From: Vibrio tapetis subsp. quintayensis
GTDB lineage: Bacteria > Pseudomonadota > Gammaproteobacteria > Enterobacterales > Vibrionaceae
Assembly (NCBI RefSeq): GCF_030409945.1
Contig: NZ_JAUFQV010000035.1
Span: 299,920-363,919 of the forward strand
Length of the DNA: 64,000 nucleotides
Direction of reading: 5' to 3'
A program made the position numbers and the translations under genes. Below the pieces are notes generated by a model. That model searched no databases, was not told the DNA's origin, and saw only the letters and a program-made list of their open reading frames with translations. Positions 1 through 9,670 of the stretch are shown here, in pieces; position 1 is the stretch's first letter; each line of letters opens with the position of its first letter.

Positions 1-1019
1 AGTAGTCCTTCATCAGCAAGCAGAGCTTGCTGGTAGCCTTTATCGGCTAGTTTGATGATGTACGGCAAGGTTGCGTTATTAAGTGCAAACGTTGAAGTAC
101 GAGCAACCGCACCAGGCATGTTTGCAACGCAGTAGTGGACAACTTCATCTACCACGTAAGTAGGGTCAGCATGTGTGGTTGCGTGAGATGTTTCGAAACA
201 ACCACCTTGGTCAATGGCCACATCAACAACCGCCGCACCAGGCTTCATGTTTTTAATGTGCTCTTTAGTGATCAACTTAGGTGCTGCCGCTCCTGGAATC
301 AATACCGCGCCAATGACGAGATCAGCTTCTAAAACGTGACGTTCTAGTGCATCAACAGTCGAGTATACAACTTTAGCACGGCCTTGGAACTCTTCATCCA
401 ATGCACGAAGTGTGTCGATGTTGCGGTCAAGGATAGTCACATCAGCTCGAAGACCAACGGCCATTCGTGCAGCATTTGAACCAACCACACCACCACCTAC
501 AACAACAACTTTCGCAGGCTCAACACCAGGTACGCCACCTAATAAAAGGCCACGTCCACCGTGAGATTTTTCTAAAGTTTGGGCACCTGCTTGAATAGAC
601 ATGCGACCGGCAACCTCAGACATTGGCGCTAATAGTGGCAGACGACCCATATTATCTGTTACAGTCTCATAAGCTATGCAGACAGCTTTGCTCTTAATTA
701 GCTCTTCTGTTTGTGGAAAATCTGGTGCAAGGTGCAAATAGGTGAACAATATTTGCCCTTCGCGAAGCATAGCTCGCTCGATAGTTTGAGGTTCTTTAAC
801 CTTAACAATCATATCTGCTGTCGCGAATACGTCAGCAGCAGTAGGAAGAATGGATGCGCCTACGGCAATATAGTCCTCGTCAGTAAACCCAATGCCGCTA
901 CCGGCTTGTGTTTCAACTATGACCTGGTGACCGTGAGAGATAAGCTCTCGCACACTAGATGGGATCATACCCACGCGATATTCGTGGTTTTTGATTTCCT
1001 TAGGTACGCCAATAATCAT
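1..1019 (-). CDS. ald: Alanine dehydrogenase (3' end cut by window edge)
   Basis: NAD-dependent alanine dehydrogenase, which interconverts L-alanine and pyruvate plus ammonia in the cytoplasm. About 339 codons are visible; the C-terminus lies beyond position 1. The N-terminus reads MIIGVPKEIK, typical of the Ald/PNT family, and a Rossmann NAD-binding motif VVGGGVVGSNAA lies near the middle, followed by an acidic residue in the strand ending TILDRN. The ATG at 1019 is preceded by GAGG about eight bases upstream. The gene is divergent from lrp with about 150 bp between them. Lrp-type regulators often control the neighbouring divergent gene, so control of ald by Lrp is a reasonable inference but is not visible as a defined site. 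Family assignment is confident. Confidence 0.95.
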   Translation of the reverse strand, partial: MIIGVPKEIKNHEYRVGMIPSSVRELISHGHQVIVETQAGSGIGFTDEDYIAVGASILPTAADVFATADMIVKVKEPQTIERAMLREGQILFTYLHLAPDFPQTEELIKSKAVCIAYETVTDNMGRLPLLAPMSEVAGRMSIQAGAQTLEKSHGGRGLLLGGVPGVEPAKVVVVGGGVVGSNAARMAVGLRADVTILDRNIDTLRALDEEFQGRAKVVYSTVDALERHVLEADLVIGAVLIPGAAAPKLITKEHIKNMKPGAAVVDVAIDQGGCFETSHATTHADPTYVVDEVVHYCVANMPGAVARTSTFALNNATLPYIIKLADKGYQQALLADEGL

Positions 1020-1172
1020 CCTGAATCCTCGTGTTTTTTAGTTATATTATCTATGTGTAGGGTAATTCTGTCGAATTAACAACTAGTATAGGGTTCTTTT
1101 TGAAGAATTTGATACTGAATATTAAGAAAATGTAGTATATTTTATTGCAAGGAAGTAACAAGGTAGGAAGAA

Positions 1173-1667
1173 ATGGTGGATAATTATAAAAAACCGTCCA
1201 AGGAACTGGATCGAATTGATAGAAACATTCTTAACGAGCTTCAAAAAGATGGTCGTATTTCGAATGTGGAATTGTCAAAAAGAGTGGGATTGTCACCAAC
1301 GCCATGTTTAGAGCGTGTGCGTCGTTTGGAAAGACAAGGGTACATTAATGGGTACACAGCACTTTTAAACCCTCAATATTTAGACGCTTCACTTCTCGTG
1401 TTCGTCGAAATTACATTGAATCGCGGTGCTCCTGATGTATTCGAACAATTTAACCATGCGGTACAAAAACTGGATGACATCCAAGAATGTCACCTCGTTT
1501 CTGGAGATTTTGACTATTTGTTGAAAACTCGCGTATCGGACATGAGTGCTTATCGTAAGCTGCTGGGTGATACGCTGTTGCGTTTGCCGGGTGTCAACGA
1601 TACTCGTACTTATGTTGTTATGGAAGAAGTGAAACAAACCAATCACTTAGTGATTAAAACCCGATAA
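1173..1667 (+). CDS. lrp: Leucine-responsive regulatory protein Lrp
   Basis: Global feast/famine transcription regulator that binds leucine and other amino acids and forms octamers or hexadecamers on DNA. The 164-residue length equals that of the enterobacterial protein. The N-terminal winged helix-turn-helix (about residues 15-65, with VELSKRVGLSPTPCLERVRRLE) is followed by a RAM/AsnC effector domain (about 80-150, including VSGDFDYLLKTRV). The ATG has an AGGAAG ribosome site. It is divergent from ald and followed by a hairpin terminator before ftsK. The very high similarity to the canonical Lrp over its whole length favours Lrp itself over a paralogue such as AsnC. Confidence 0.96.
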   Translation: MVDNYKKPSKELDRIDRNILNELQKDGRISNVELSKRVGLSPTPCLERVRRLERQGYINGYTALLNPQYLDASLLVFVEITLNRGAPDVFEQFNHAVQKLDDIQECHLVSGDFDYLLKTRVSDMSAYRKLLGDTLLRLPGVNDTRTYVVMEEVKQTNHLVIKTR

Positions 1668-1751
1668 TTGACATAAATTTAGCCAGTCACGTTCTAGAAG
1701 ACGCTACATTGGCTATATTTATTGGGTTTTACCTCCTGATATGGTTAAATC

Positions 1752-1787
1752 AATACACCGAGTGGCCTGTGCCTCTCGGTGTATTTT
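1752..1787 (+). terminator. Hairpin terminator after lrp
   Basis: An 11-bp perfect inverted repeat (AATACACCGAG and CTCGGTGTATT) with a 12-base loop, followed by a short T run. It lies between lrp and ftsK and would separate their transcripts. Confidence 0.7.
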
Positions 1788-1823
1788 GATTAGAGCCATC
1801 CCATTTAGGTCATAAGTTTAAGT

Positions 1824-4763
1824 ATGTTCAAAGAGAACAAAGAAAAGGTTGAAACCTTCATCAAATCCCAAGAGTCAGCGAATAGCTCCCGTTTAGATGG
1901 CGTACAACGTCTACGAGATTGCTGCTTTATCGTGGGCTGTTTGATTGCGATTCTGGTTTCGATAGCATTGTTATCATTTAATCCTGCCGATCCATCTTGG
2001 TCTCAAACATCTTGGGGTGGCGAAGTAAAAAACCTCGGCGGCCATTTTGGTGCTTGGGTTGCAGATAGCCTTTTGTTTGTTTTTGGCTCCATCGCCTATC
2101 CTCTCCCAATTGCAATCTCTATCATGACATGGGTTCTGTTTCGTAAACGTAGTGAGCAAGAAGACATCGACTTTATGTTGTGGGGAACACGTTTTCTTGG
2201 CTTTGTCGTGGTTCTTTTAACAAGCTGCGGGTTGGCGGACATCAACTTTGATGATATTTGGTACTTTTCGTCTGGTGGTGTGATTGGGGATGTACTCACC
2301 AGTTTAGCGATCCCGACCTTTAATACATTAGGCACGACTTTAGTCTTTTTATTTTTGTGGGGCGCGGGATTTACCTTACTAACGGGCATTTCATGGTTAT
2401 CTATTGTTGAATGGTTGGGTAATGCAGCCATTGGTGCGGTCACTTGGATGCTAAATCGCTTTCGTGGCACGGAAAAAGAGGTTCTTGAACCTGAGCTTAC
2501 GCATCTATCGGACACGCCAACGTTTGATGAAACGTTTGAAGATAATGTGGATGAGAGTTTACAAGACAATCTGGAGCCTCAATTTAGTGCACCAGAGTTT
2601 ACCTCGGTACCGGATATCGCTGATACGGAAGAAGGTGATAAACGTCGTTTTAACATCCACATGCCGACTCACTCGATAGATGAAGTGAATACTCCTGAGG
2701 TTCAGCCATTAAGTGCTCATGCAGAGCATTCGTCTATCGAAGATAAGGCTGCTGATGAAGAGAACTATGTTAACGAAGAGAGCTATGCTGAACACTCTAA
2801 TTTTGGCGAGGTAGCACCTGAACTCGAACCAAGTGAATTCCTGGAGTCTGAACATGAGTATGCAGACCAGCATCTATCGACTGATCCTTTGCCAACTGAA
2901 TCACCATTGGTTGAGAACTATCAAGAGAGTGAGCGTACTAGCGACCGCGCAAAACAACTGGGCGCAACAATAGAAGAGTTGACCCAAGCCGCTGAAGATG
3001 CGGATGACTATGCTCAAGGAGCCGAGTTAGTCTCTGACTATGCTCCAGCAGAGGCTCTCGAAGCTGAGCCTGAAGTGGATGAGCTTCGACCACAAGAAAC
3101 AAAACAGCAATCAGACGATCTCGTTACAGAAAGCATTATTGCAGAAGAGATCGTTCCGGAAGACCCAGACGCAGTGGCGTTTCAGAATATGGTCTCTGAA
3201 GCTCAGAAAAATATGGCAGGAACACAGAACCCATTCTTGGTACAAGCTGAGCCAAACTTACCTGTGCCAACTAGCCCAATGCCAACGTTAGAATTACTGT
3301 ATCACCCAGAGAAACGCGAAAACCACATAGACCGCCAAGCCCTAGAGGATATTGCTCGCCTTGTTGAATCAAAACTGGCTGATTACAAAATAAAGGCAAG
3401 AGTCGTCGATATTTTCCCAGGCCCTGTGATCACAAGATTTGAGCTGGATCTAGCGCCAGGTGTAAAAGTGAGCCGTATTTCCAGTTTATCGATGGATTTG
3501 GCTCGCTCATTATCTGCAATGGCCGTACGTGTTGTTGAAGTGATTCCGGGTAAACCATACGTTGGGCTAGAACTGCCGAACATGAGCCGTCAAACGGTGT
3601 TTTTATCTGACGTAATCAACAGCCCTCAGTTTGAAGAAGCAACATCGCCAACCACGATTGTACTTGGCCAGGATATTGCTGGTGAAGCTGTAATCGCAGA
3701 TCTATCCAAAATGCCCCATGTGCTGGTAGCGGGTACAACAGGTTCGGGTAAATCTGTGGGTGTGAACGTCATGATCCTAAGTATGCTTTATAAGGCTACG
3801 CCTGATGAAGTACGCTTTATTATGATCGATCCAAAAATGTTGGAGCTTTCGATCTATGAAGGGATCCCACACCTATTGAGCGAAGTGGTGACTGACATGA
3901 AAGATGCATCGAACGCTCTGCGTTGGTGTGTTGGTGAAATGGAACGTCGTTACAAGCTCATGTCTGCGCTGGGTGTTCGTAACATTAAAGGCTTTAATGA
4001 AAAATTGAAAATGGCCGCTGATGCTGGGCACCCGATCCATGACCCACTGTGGCAACCAGGCGACAGCATGGATGAAATGCCTCCGTTGCTAGAAAAACTG
4101 CCATACATCGTGGTCGTGGTCGATGAATTTGCCGACATGATGATGGTTGTGGGTAAGAAAGTTGAAGAACTGATTGCTCGTTTGGCGCAAAAAGCACGTG
4201 CGGCGGGCATTCACTTAATTCTTGCAACTCAACGGCCATCCGTAGATGTCATCACGGGTTTGATTAAAGCTAACATACCGACTCGTGTTGCATTTACCGT
4301 ATCCACTAAAACCGATTCCAGAACCATCTTGGACCAAGGCGGAGCTGAATCATTATTAGGCATGGGTGACATGTTGTATTTACCGCCAGGCTCAAGCCAC
4401 ACAATACGCGTTCATGGTGCGTTTGCATCGGACGATGATGTACACAGCGTGGTTAATGATTGGAAAGCGCGCGGTAAGCCGCAATACATTGAAGACATTG
4501 TAAAGGGTGAGCAATCTGCTGACACACTCCTTCCCGGTGAGAAAATGGAAGGGGAAGAAGAGCACGACCCATTATTCGATCAAGTGGTTGAGCACGTTGT
4601 TCAGTCTCGCCGTGGCTCGGTTTCCGGTGTTCAGCGTCGATTTAAAATTGGGTATAACCGAGCGGCCAGAATTGTAGAGCAGCTAGAAGCGCATGGTATC
4701 GTGAGTGCACCAGGCCATAATGGTAATCGTGAAGTATTAGCACCACCGCCAATAAAAGAATAA
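1824..4763 (+). CDS. ftsK: DNA translocase FtsK
   Basis: Septum-anchored DNA pump that moves chromosome termini and activates XerCD at dif during division. The N-terminal 200 residues hold several membrane helices (about 34-51, 81-105, 122-137, 160-178). They are followed by a long acidic, low-complexity linker (about 215-480) rich in Glu, Asp and Pro. The motor domain has Walker A GTTGSGKS with Lys643, a Walker B VVVVDEFAD ending near Asp767, and the FtsK signature LATQRPSVDVITG. The C-terminal winged-helix gamma domain (about 915-979, SRRGSVSGVQRRF) reads KOPS sites. At 979 residues it is shorter than the E. coli protein only in the linker. lolA follows 69 bp downstream, as in many gamma-proteobacteria. 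Confidence 0.97.
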   Translation: MFKENKEKVETFIKSQESANSSRLDGVQRLRDCCFIVGCLIAILVSIALLSFNPADPSWSQTSWGGEVKNLGGHFGAWVADSLLFVFGSIAYPLPIAISIMTWVLFRKRSEQEDIDFMLWGTRFLGFVVVLLTSCGLADINFDDIWYFSSGGVIGDVLTSLAIPTFNTLGTTLVFLFLWGAGFTLLTGISWLSIVEWLGNAAIGAVTWMLNRFRGTEKEVLEPELTHLSDTPTFDETFEDNVDESLQDNLEPQFSAPEFTSVPDIADTEEGDKRRFNIHMPTHSIDEVNTPEVQPLSAHAEHSSIEDKAADEENYVNEESYAEHSNFGEVAPELEPSEFLESEHEYADQHLSTDPLPTESPLVENYQESERTSDRAKQLGATIEELTQAAEDADDYAQGAELVSDYAPAEALEAEPEVDELRPQETKQQSDDLVTESIIAEEIVPEDPDAVAFQNMVSEAQKNMAGTQNPFLVQAEPNLPVPTSPMPTLELLYHPEKRENHIDRQALEDIARLVESKLADYKIKARVVDIFPGPVITRFELDLAPGVKVSRISSLSMDLARSLSAMAVRVVEVIPGKPYVGLELPNMSRQTVFLSDVINSPQFEEATSPTTIVLGQDIAGEAVIADLSKMPHVLVAGTTGSGKSVGVNVMILSMLYKATPDEVRFIMIDPKMLELSIYEGIPHLLSEVVTDMKDASNALRWCVGEMERRYKLMSALGVRNIKGFNEKLKMAADAGHPIHDPLWQPGDSMDEMPPLLEKLPYIVVVVDEFADMMMVVGKKVEELIARLAQKARAAGIHLILATQRPSVDVITGLIKANIPTRVAFTVSTKTDSRTILDQGGAESLLGMGDMLYLPPGSSHTIRVHGAFASDDDVHSVVNDWKARGKPQYIEDIVKGEQSADTLLPGEKMEGEEEHDPLFDQVVEHVVQSRRGSVSGVQRRFKIGYNRAARIVEQLEAHGIVSAPGHNGNREVLAPPPIKE

Positions 4764-4832
4764 CGCTCTGCTGACGAACTTTGGAATCAAGTGTTGTCCA
4801 ATGAGCAGTAAACATATTAAGAGATAAGATAA

Positions 4833-5432
4833 ATGAAAATTTGGATTGCCGTATTAGCGTTAGTGAGTGCGACAGCGTTTGCTGGCCCGAAAGAAGAGTT
4901 AAATGATCGTCTATCATTGAATTCTGGTTTTAGTGCTGATTTTGAACAAAAAGTATCAACGCCTGAAGGTATTGTTATTCAAGAAGCTCAAGGCAAGGTG
5001 GAGATTTCTCGTCCGAGTTTATTCCGTTGGACATCCGTTGTTCCTGACGAGAATCTATTAGTCTCTGACGGAAAATCGCTTTGGTATTACGACCCGTTCT
5101 TAGAGCAAGTGAGTATATATAACCAAGAAGCGGCGACCAGCCAAACACCATTTGTATTACTGACTCGCAACCAAGCCAGCGATTGGGATAACTACTCGGT
5201 TAGCCAAATCGGCAATAGCTTTGTGCTTGAGTCGACTCAAGCGGATTCTAATCAAGGCCAGTTTTTGGTCGATATTACCGAAAAAGGTGTTGTGCTAGGT
5301 TTTGCAGTCGTTGAACAAGACGGCCAAAAAAGTGAATTCAGTTTTAAAAACATGGATCTGACGGTACCAGATAATTCTCGATTTACTTTTGTTCCACCGG
5401 TTGGAATCGAAGTTAATGATGAGCGCAACTAA
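4833..5432 (+). CDS. lolA: Outer-membrane lipoprotein carrier LolA
   Basis: Periplasmic chaperone that accepts lipoproteins from LolCDE and hands them to LolB. The 199-residue precursor has a cleavable signal peptide (MKIWIAVLALVSATAFA, then GPKEEL). The mature part has the LolA pattern: FSADFEQKV near the N-terminus, SLFRWTSVVPDENLLVSDG, then LWYYDPFLEQVSIYN. The ATG follows AGATAAGATAA, a weak ribosome site. The gene sits between ftsK and rarA, a standard gamma-proteobacterial order, and rarA starts nine bases after the lolA stop, so the two are likely co-transcribed. Confidence 0.96.
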   Translation: MKIWIAVLALVSATAFAGPKEELNDRLSLNSGFSADFEQKVSTPEGIVIQEAQGKVEISRPSLFRWTSVVPDENLLVSDGKSLWYYDPFLEQVSIYNQEAATSQTPFVLLTRNQASDWDNYSVSQIGNSFVLESTQADSNQGQFLVDITEKGVVLGFAVVEQDGQKSEFSFKNMDLTVPDNSRFTFVPPVGIEVNDERN

Positions 5433-5441
5433 GGCTTCCCA

Positions 5442-6791
5442 TTGAGTAACTTCAGCTTAGATTTTTCATCAGGTGATGATTTTCGTCCACTGGCTGCGCG
5501 TATGCGGCCTCAAACTGTTGAGCAATATATCGGTCAACAGCATATTCTTGGGCCAAACAAACCATTGCGCCGAGCGTTAGAAGCTGGCCATATTCACTCG
5601 ATGATTTTGTGGGGGCCACCGGGCACAGGGAAAACCACCTTAGCTGAAGTTGCGGCAAATTACGCGAACGCTGAAGTAGAACGAGTGTCGGCTGTTACTT
5701 CTGGCGTGAAAGACATTCGCGCTGCTATTGAAAAGGCACGTGAAAATAAATTAGCGGGCTTGCGTACTATCTTGTTTGTAGACGAAGTCCATCGCTTCAA
5801 TAAAAGCCAACAAGATGCTTTTCTGCCACACATCGAAGATGGCACAATCACCTTTATTGGTGCCACCACAGAGAACCCTTCTTTTGAACTCAATAACGCA
5901 TTGTTATCACGAGCTAGGGTCTACAAGTTAACCTCGCTTAACGTAGAAGACATCGGGTTGGTGATTACCCAAGCCATTGAAGACAAGCAGCGTGGCTTAG
6001 GTGAAATAGACGCGAAATTTGATGACGATGTTCAAGACAGGCTTGCAGAGTTGGTCAATGGTGATGCTCGAATGTCCCTTAACTATCTTGAACTGCTGTT
6101 TGATATGGCAGAAGAAGACAAGTCAGGTGTAAAGCGAATAAGCTTAGAATTGTTGGCGGAAGTGGCAGGTGAGAAAGTCGCCAGGTTTGATAACAAAGGC
6201 GATATTTGGTATGACCTCATTTCAGCCTTACATAAATCCGTCCGAGGCTCAGACCCTGACGCTGCTCTTTATTGGGCCGCTCGTATGATAAGCGCAGGCT
6301 GCGATCCACTCTATATAGCCAGACGATTACTTGCCATTGCCTCTGAAGATATCGGCAACGCAGATCCAAGAGCCATGCAAGTTGCGATTTCTGCGTGGGA
6401 TTGCTTTACACGTATAGGCCCCGCGGAAGGTGAGCGAGCACTCGCTCAGGCGGTAGTCTATTTAGCCTGTGCGCCTAAAAGTAATGCGGTTTACACAGCG
6501 TGGAAGCAAGCACTTAGAGATGTGAGCAACCAACCTGAATATGAAGTGCCTCATCACTTACGCAATGCGCCAACCAGCCTAATGAAAGACTTGGGCTATG
6601 GAGATGAGTATCGTTATGCTCATGACGAACCCGGCGCCTATGCCGCAGGTGAACAATATTTCCCCGTTGAAATGGCACAAACTCGCTACTATTTTCCAAC
6701 AAATCGAGGCTTAGAGACGAAAATTGGTGAAAAGTTAGATTATCTCGCCAGTTTGGATGCAAAAAGCCCACAAAAGCGCTATGAAAAGTAG
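5442..6791 (+). CDS. rarA: Replication-associated recombination factor RarA (MgsA), TTG start
   Basis: AAA+ ATPase of the RarA/WRNIP1/Mgs1 clamp-loader-like family that acts at stalled replication forks. Walker A is GPPGTGKTT, Walker B is LFVDEVHRF, and sensor 1 is GATTENPSF. The C-terminal half is the tetramerisation region typical of the family. The chosen start is TTG at 5442, because the translation from there (MSNFSLDF) matches the family N-terminus almost exactly, whereas the next in-frame ATG (MRPQTV) would remove about 20 conserved residues. AAGG lies about seven bases before the TTG. The 449-residue length is normal. Confidence 0.95.
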   Translation: MSNFSLDFSSGDDFRPLAARMRPQTVEQYIGQQHILGPNKPLRRALEAGHIHSMILWGPPGTGKTTLAEVAANYANAEVERVSAVTSGVKDIRAAIEKARENKLAGLRTILFVDEVHRFNKSQQDAFLPHIEDGTITFIGATTENPSFELNNALLSRARVYKLTSLNVEDIGLVITQAIEDKQRGLGEIDAKFDDDVQDRLAELVNGDARMSLNYLELLFDMAEEDKSGVKRISLELLAEVAGEKVARFDNKGDIWYDLISALHKSVRGSDPDAALYWAARMISAGCDPLYIARRLLAIASEDIGNADPRAMQVAISAWDCFTRIGPAEGERALAQAVVYLACAPKSNAVYTAWKQALRDVSNQPEYEVPHHLRNAPTSLMKDLGYGDEYRYAHDEPGAYAAGEQYFPVEMAQTRYYFPTNRGLETKIGEKLDYLASLDAKSPQKRYEK

Positions 6792-6881
6792 TGCTTTTTG
6801 GATATCTTAGTCAGGAAATTCTTCTAAGCGGCGCAGATGTCGTCGCTATCTCAATACCAACTAAAAGGCCTAGGATTAGCA

Positions 6882-8189
6882 ATGCTGGATTCTAAATTAC
6901 TTCGAACTGAGCTGGATGAAACAGCTGCAAAATTAGCACGTCGCGGTTACGACCTCGATGTAGAGACAATTCGTCAACTTGAAGAACAACGTAAGTCCAT
7001 TCAAGTAGAAGTTGAAAATTTACAATCCTCGCGCAACTCCATCTCTAAGCAAATCGGCCAAAAAATGGCGGCTGGTGATAAAGAAGGCGCTGAAGAGATC
7101 AAGAAGCAAATTGGTAATCTTGGCAGTGAGCTTGAAGCAAAGAAAGTGGATCTTGCAGAACTGCAAGCTAAGCTAGAAGCTGTGACAATGGCTGTACCTA
7201 ACTTACCACACGATTCTGTACCAAACGGTAAAGATGAAGATGAAAACGTTGAGATCTCTCGTTGGGGTGAGCCAAAAGCTTACGACTTCGAAGTAAAAGA
7301 TCACGTTGATCTTGGTGAAATGTCTGGTGGTCTTGACTTTGCAAGTGCGGTTAAGATTTCTGGCTCTCGCTTCATCGTAATGAAAGGTAAGTTTGCTCGC
7401 CTGCACCGTGCTATCGCGCAGTTCATGCTTGATCTTCATACCGATGAGCACGGCTACACCGAAATGTACGTACCGTACCTAGTCAACTCAGACAGCTTAT
7501 ACGGCACAGGTCAACTTCCAAAATTTGGTGAAGACCTATTCCACACAAGCCCACTGACTGAACAAGTAAGTGATGTTCCGCTTAAGAAGTTGTCGCTGAT
7601 CCCTACGGCTGAAGTACCAGTAACCAATATGGTTCGCGATACGATTTCAGACGAAGCGGATCTGCCGCTTAAAATGACGGCACACACACCGTGTTTCCGT
7701 TCTGAAGCCGGTTCTTACGGTCGTGATACTCGTGGTCTTATTCGTATGCACCAGTTCGATAAAGTTGAATTGGTTCAAATCACTAAGCCTGAAGATTCAA
7801 TGGATGCGTTAGAAGAGCTAACTGGCCACGCAGAGAAAGTACTGCAGTTGCTAGAACTTCCTTACCGTAAAGTGGTTCTATGTACTGGTGACATGGGTTT
7901 CGGCGCGAGCAAAACTTACGATTTAGAAGTTTGGGTTCCAGCTCAAGAAACGTATCGTGAAATCTCTTCTTGTTCAAACATGTGGGATTTCCAAGCTCGT
8001 CGTATGCAAGCGCGTTTCCGTCGTAAAGGCGAGAAGAAACCAGAGCTAGTGCACACACTGAACGGTTCTGGTCTTGCGGTTGGTCGTACTATGGTTGCTA
8101 TCTTAGAAAATAACCAAGAAGCAGACGGTCGTATCGCTATTCCTGCAGTACTTCAACCCTACATGGGTGGCTTAACGCACATTGGTTAA
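6882..8189 (+). CDS. serS: Seryl-tRNA synthetase
   Basis: Class II aminoacyl-tRNA synthetase that charges tRNA-Ser (and tRNA-Sec where present). Residues 1-110 form the antiparallel coiled-coil arm that recognises the long variable loop. The catalytic domain follows, with motif 2 TPCFRSEAGSYGRDTRGLIRMHQF and motif 3 GSGLAVGRTMVAILEN. An upstream in-frame ATG at 6837 exists, but the start at 6882 (MLDSKLLR) matches the conserved family N-terminus and has AGGATT upstream, giving 435 residues. A tRNA-Ser gene lies at the far right of the window. Confidence 0.96.
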   Translation: MLDSKLLRTELDETAAKLARRGYDLDVETIRQLEEQRKSIQVEVENLQSSRNSISKQIGQKMAAGDKEGAEEIKKQIGNLGSELEAKKVDLAELQAKLEAVTMAVPNLPHDSVPNGKDEDENVEISRWGEPKAYDFEVKDHVDLGEMSGGLDFASAVKISGSRFIVMKGKFARLHRAIAQFMLDLHTDEHGYTEMYVPYLVNSDSLYGTGQLPKFGEDLFHTSPLTEQVSDVPLKKLSLIPTAEVPVTNMVRDTISDEADLPLKMTAHTPCFRSEAGSYGRDTRGLIRMHQFDKVELVQITKPEDSMDALEELTGHAEKVLQLLELPYRKVVLCTGDMGFGASKTYDLEVWVPAQETYREISSCSNMWDFQARRMQARFRRKGEKKPELVHTLNGSGLAVGRTMVAILENNQEADGRIAIPAVLQPYMGGLTHIG

Positions 8190-8192
8190 TAT

Positions 8193-8254
8193 AGAGCGAA
8201 ATGCTAAGTTCTAAAAGCTAAGTTACGAAAGCTAAGAGCCTAAAAGAACTAAGC
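8193..8254. repeat. Degenerate 7-bp tandem array, AARNNCT family, 3' of serS
   Basis: Successive units read AAATGCT, AAGTTCT, AAAAGCT, then AAGTTACG, AAAGCT, AAGAGCCT, AAAAGAACT, so the seven-base register is exact at first and then drifts by a base. It starts a few bases after the serS stop and ends just before the terminator. The same motif recurs at 47188 and 47984 and, as a perfect array on the other strand, at 39038. Confidence 0.65.
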
Positions 8255-8260
8255 AAAAAT

Positions 8261-8294
8261 AAAAAACCTGACGTTTTGGCGTCAGGTTTTTTTG
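8261..8294. terminator. Bidirectional terminator between serS and bioA
   Basis: Stem AACCTGACG / CGTCAGGTT with A run before and T run after, so it can stop both the rightward serS transcript and the leftward bioA transcript. Confidence 0.85.
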
Positions 8295-8351
8295 TAAGGA
8301 TAGAAAAGAGCGGATACAGAAATAAAGCGAATACAGATGTGAGGGAATTCT

Positions 8352-9632
8352 TTACTTTGCAAAACACTTATTATTATCGAGAGATAGTTCTATGGCACGA
8401 ATGAGAGTTTCTACATGCTTCACCTCACATACAAACGGAGGCATCATATATATTCGGTTCATAAATGGGCGAATCCAAACGCCATTAGCGACGAACAGCC
8501 GTTGAATTTCTTCCATATTGACGTTCTGGTGAGCTTCTATCACCCCAATCGCGCCTAGCCATCTTACGCTCTTCACTCGGTCATGCTTTGCAAGCTCTGG
8601 TAATCTTTCCGCAAAGATTTGTTCGATGCATTGGGTTTGGTTTTGCCAATCGCCAGTTTGGATTAAGTCTAAACTGGCAGAGGCTACGGCACAGGCTAAC
8701 GGGTTTCCCATAAACGTTGGGCCATGCATAAAGCAACCTGCTTCTCCGCCACATACCGTGTCGGCAACGTGTTTTGAGGTAAGAGTGGCAGACAGCGTCA
8801 TATAGCCACCGGTGAGGGCTTTGCCAACGCACATGATATCTGGCTGAATGTTAGAGTGCTCACAGGCGAACAGCTTTCCAGTACGACCGAACCCTGTTGC
8901 GATTTCATCCAAGATCAATAGAACTCCATACTTATCGCACAAACGACGCACTTCAACTAAAAATTGCGGATGGTATATGTGCATCCCGCCAGCACCTTGA
9001 ACGATAGGCTCAAGAATAACGGCGGCGATGCTTTGATGATGTTGCTGTAGTTGATGTTCAAAGTCAGCAATATCATTTTCGTTCCAGTCATCGAAATAGC
9101 CAGTTGTTGGACCATTTGCGAAGATGTGTTCTGGCAGAAAACCTTTATAGAGGCTGTGCATAGAATTGTCAGGATCAGTGACGGACATGGCAGCAAAGGT
9201 ATCGCCGTGATAGCCATTTCTTAATGTCAGAAACTTTGGTCGTTGTTCCCCTTTAGCGTGCCAATATTGAAGCGCCATTTTCAAACTCACTTCAACCGCC
9301 ACCGAACCTGAATCGGCAAGGAAAACATGCTCAAGGTTGTCAGGCACTATTTCAAGTAACTTTTTACAGCAATCAATCGCGGGCTGGTGGGTGATACCGC
9401 CAAACATGACATGAGACATCTTATCAAGCTGGCTTTTTGCTGCGTTAGTTAAAGTAGGGTGGTTATAACCATGAATCGTCGACCACCACGAAGACATGCC
9501 ATCAATAAGCTGGCTGCCATCTTCGAGTTCCAAGTAAACCCCTTTGGCTGATACAACCGGGTAACAGGTAAGAGGACTAAGGGTAGAAGTATAGGGATGC
9601 CAGATGTGCTGGCGGTCGAAAGCTAAATCCAT
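8352..9632 (-). CDS. bioA: Adenosylmethionine-8-amino-7-oxononanoate aminotransferase BioA
   Basis: PLP-dependent class III aminotransferase that converts KAPA to DAPA with S-adenosylmethionine as amino donor, the antepenultimate step of biotin synthesis. Visible marks are HIWHPYTST near the N-terminus, DGMSSWWSTIHGYNHP, the PLP-phosphate and cofactor region LILDEIATGFGRTG, and the Schiff-base lysine in VGKALTGG. The length of 426 residues is normal. It is transcribed leftward from the intergenic region shared with bioB, which contains a BirA-type operator, so it is expected to respond to biotin together with bioBFCD. Confidence 0.96.
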   Translation of the reverse strand: MDLAFDRQHIWHPYTSTLSPLTCYPVVSAKGVYLELEDGSQLIDGMSSWWSTIHGYNHPTLTNAAKSQLDKMSHVMFGGITHQPAIDCCKKLLEIVPDNLEHVFLADSGSVAVEVSLKMALQYWHAKGEQRPKFLTLRNGYHGDTFAAMSVTDPDNSMHSLYKGFLPEHIFANGPTTGYFDDWNENDIADFEHQLQQHHQSIAAVILEPIVQGAGGMHIYHPQFLVEVRRLCDKYGVLLILDEIATGFGRTGKLFACEHSNIQPDIMCVGKALTGGYMTLSATLTSKHVADTVCGGEAGCFMHGPTFMGNPLACAVASASLDLIQTGDWQNQTQCIEQIFAERLPELAKHDRVKSVRWLGAIGVIEAHQNVNMEEIQRLFVANGVWIRPFMNRIYMMPPFVCEVKHVETLIRAIELSLDNNKCFAK

Positions 9633-9670
9633 AAAATGCGCTCAATTAAAATCGTTTAAGTTTTATACAA

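Noticed and set aside
711..1079. Rightward 122-codon open frame across the ald start region
   Set aside because: It is antisense to the well-conserved ald gene, has no ribosome site and no family signature.
6837..6881. Extended serS start at the upstream ATG
   Set aside because: The added 15 residues are not part of the family and the inner ATG matches the universal N-terminus.
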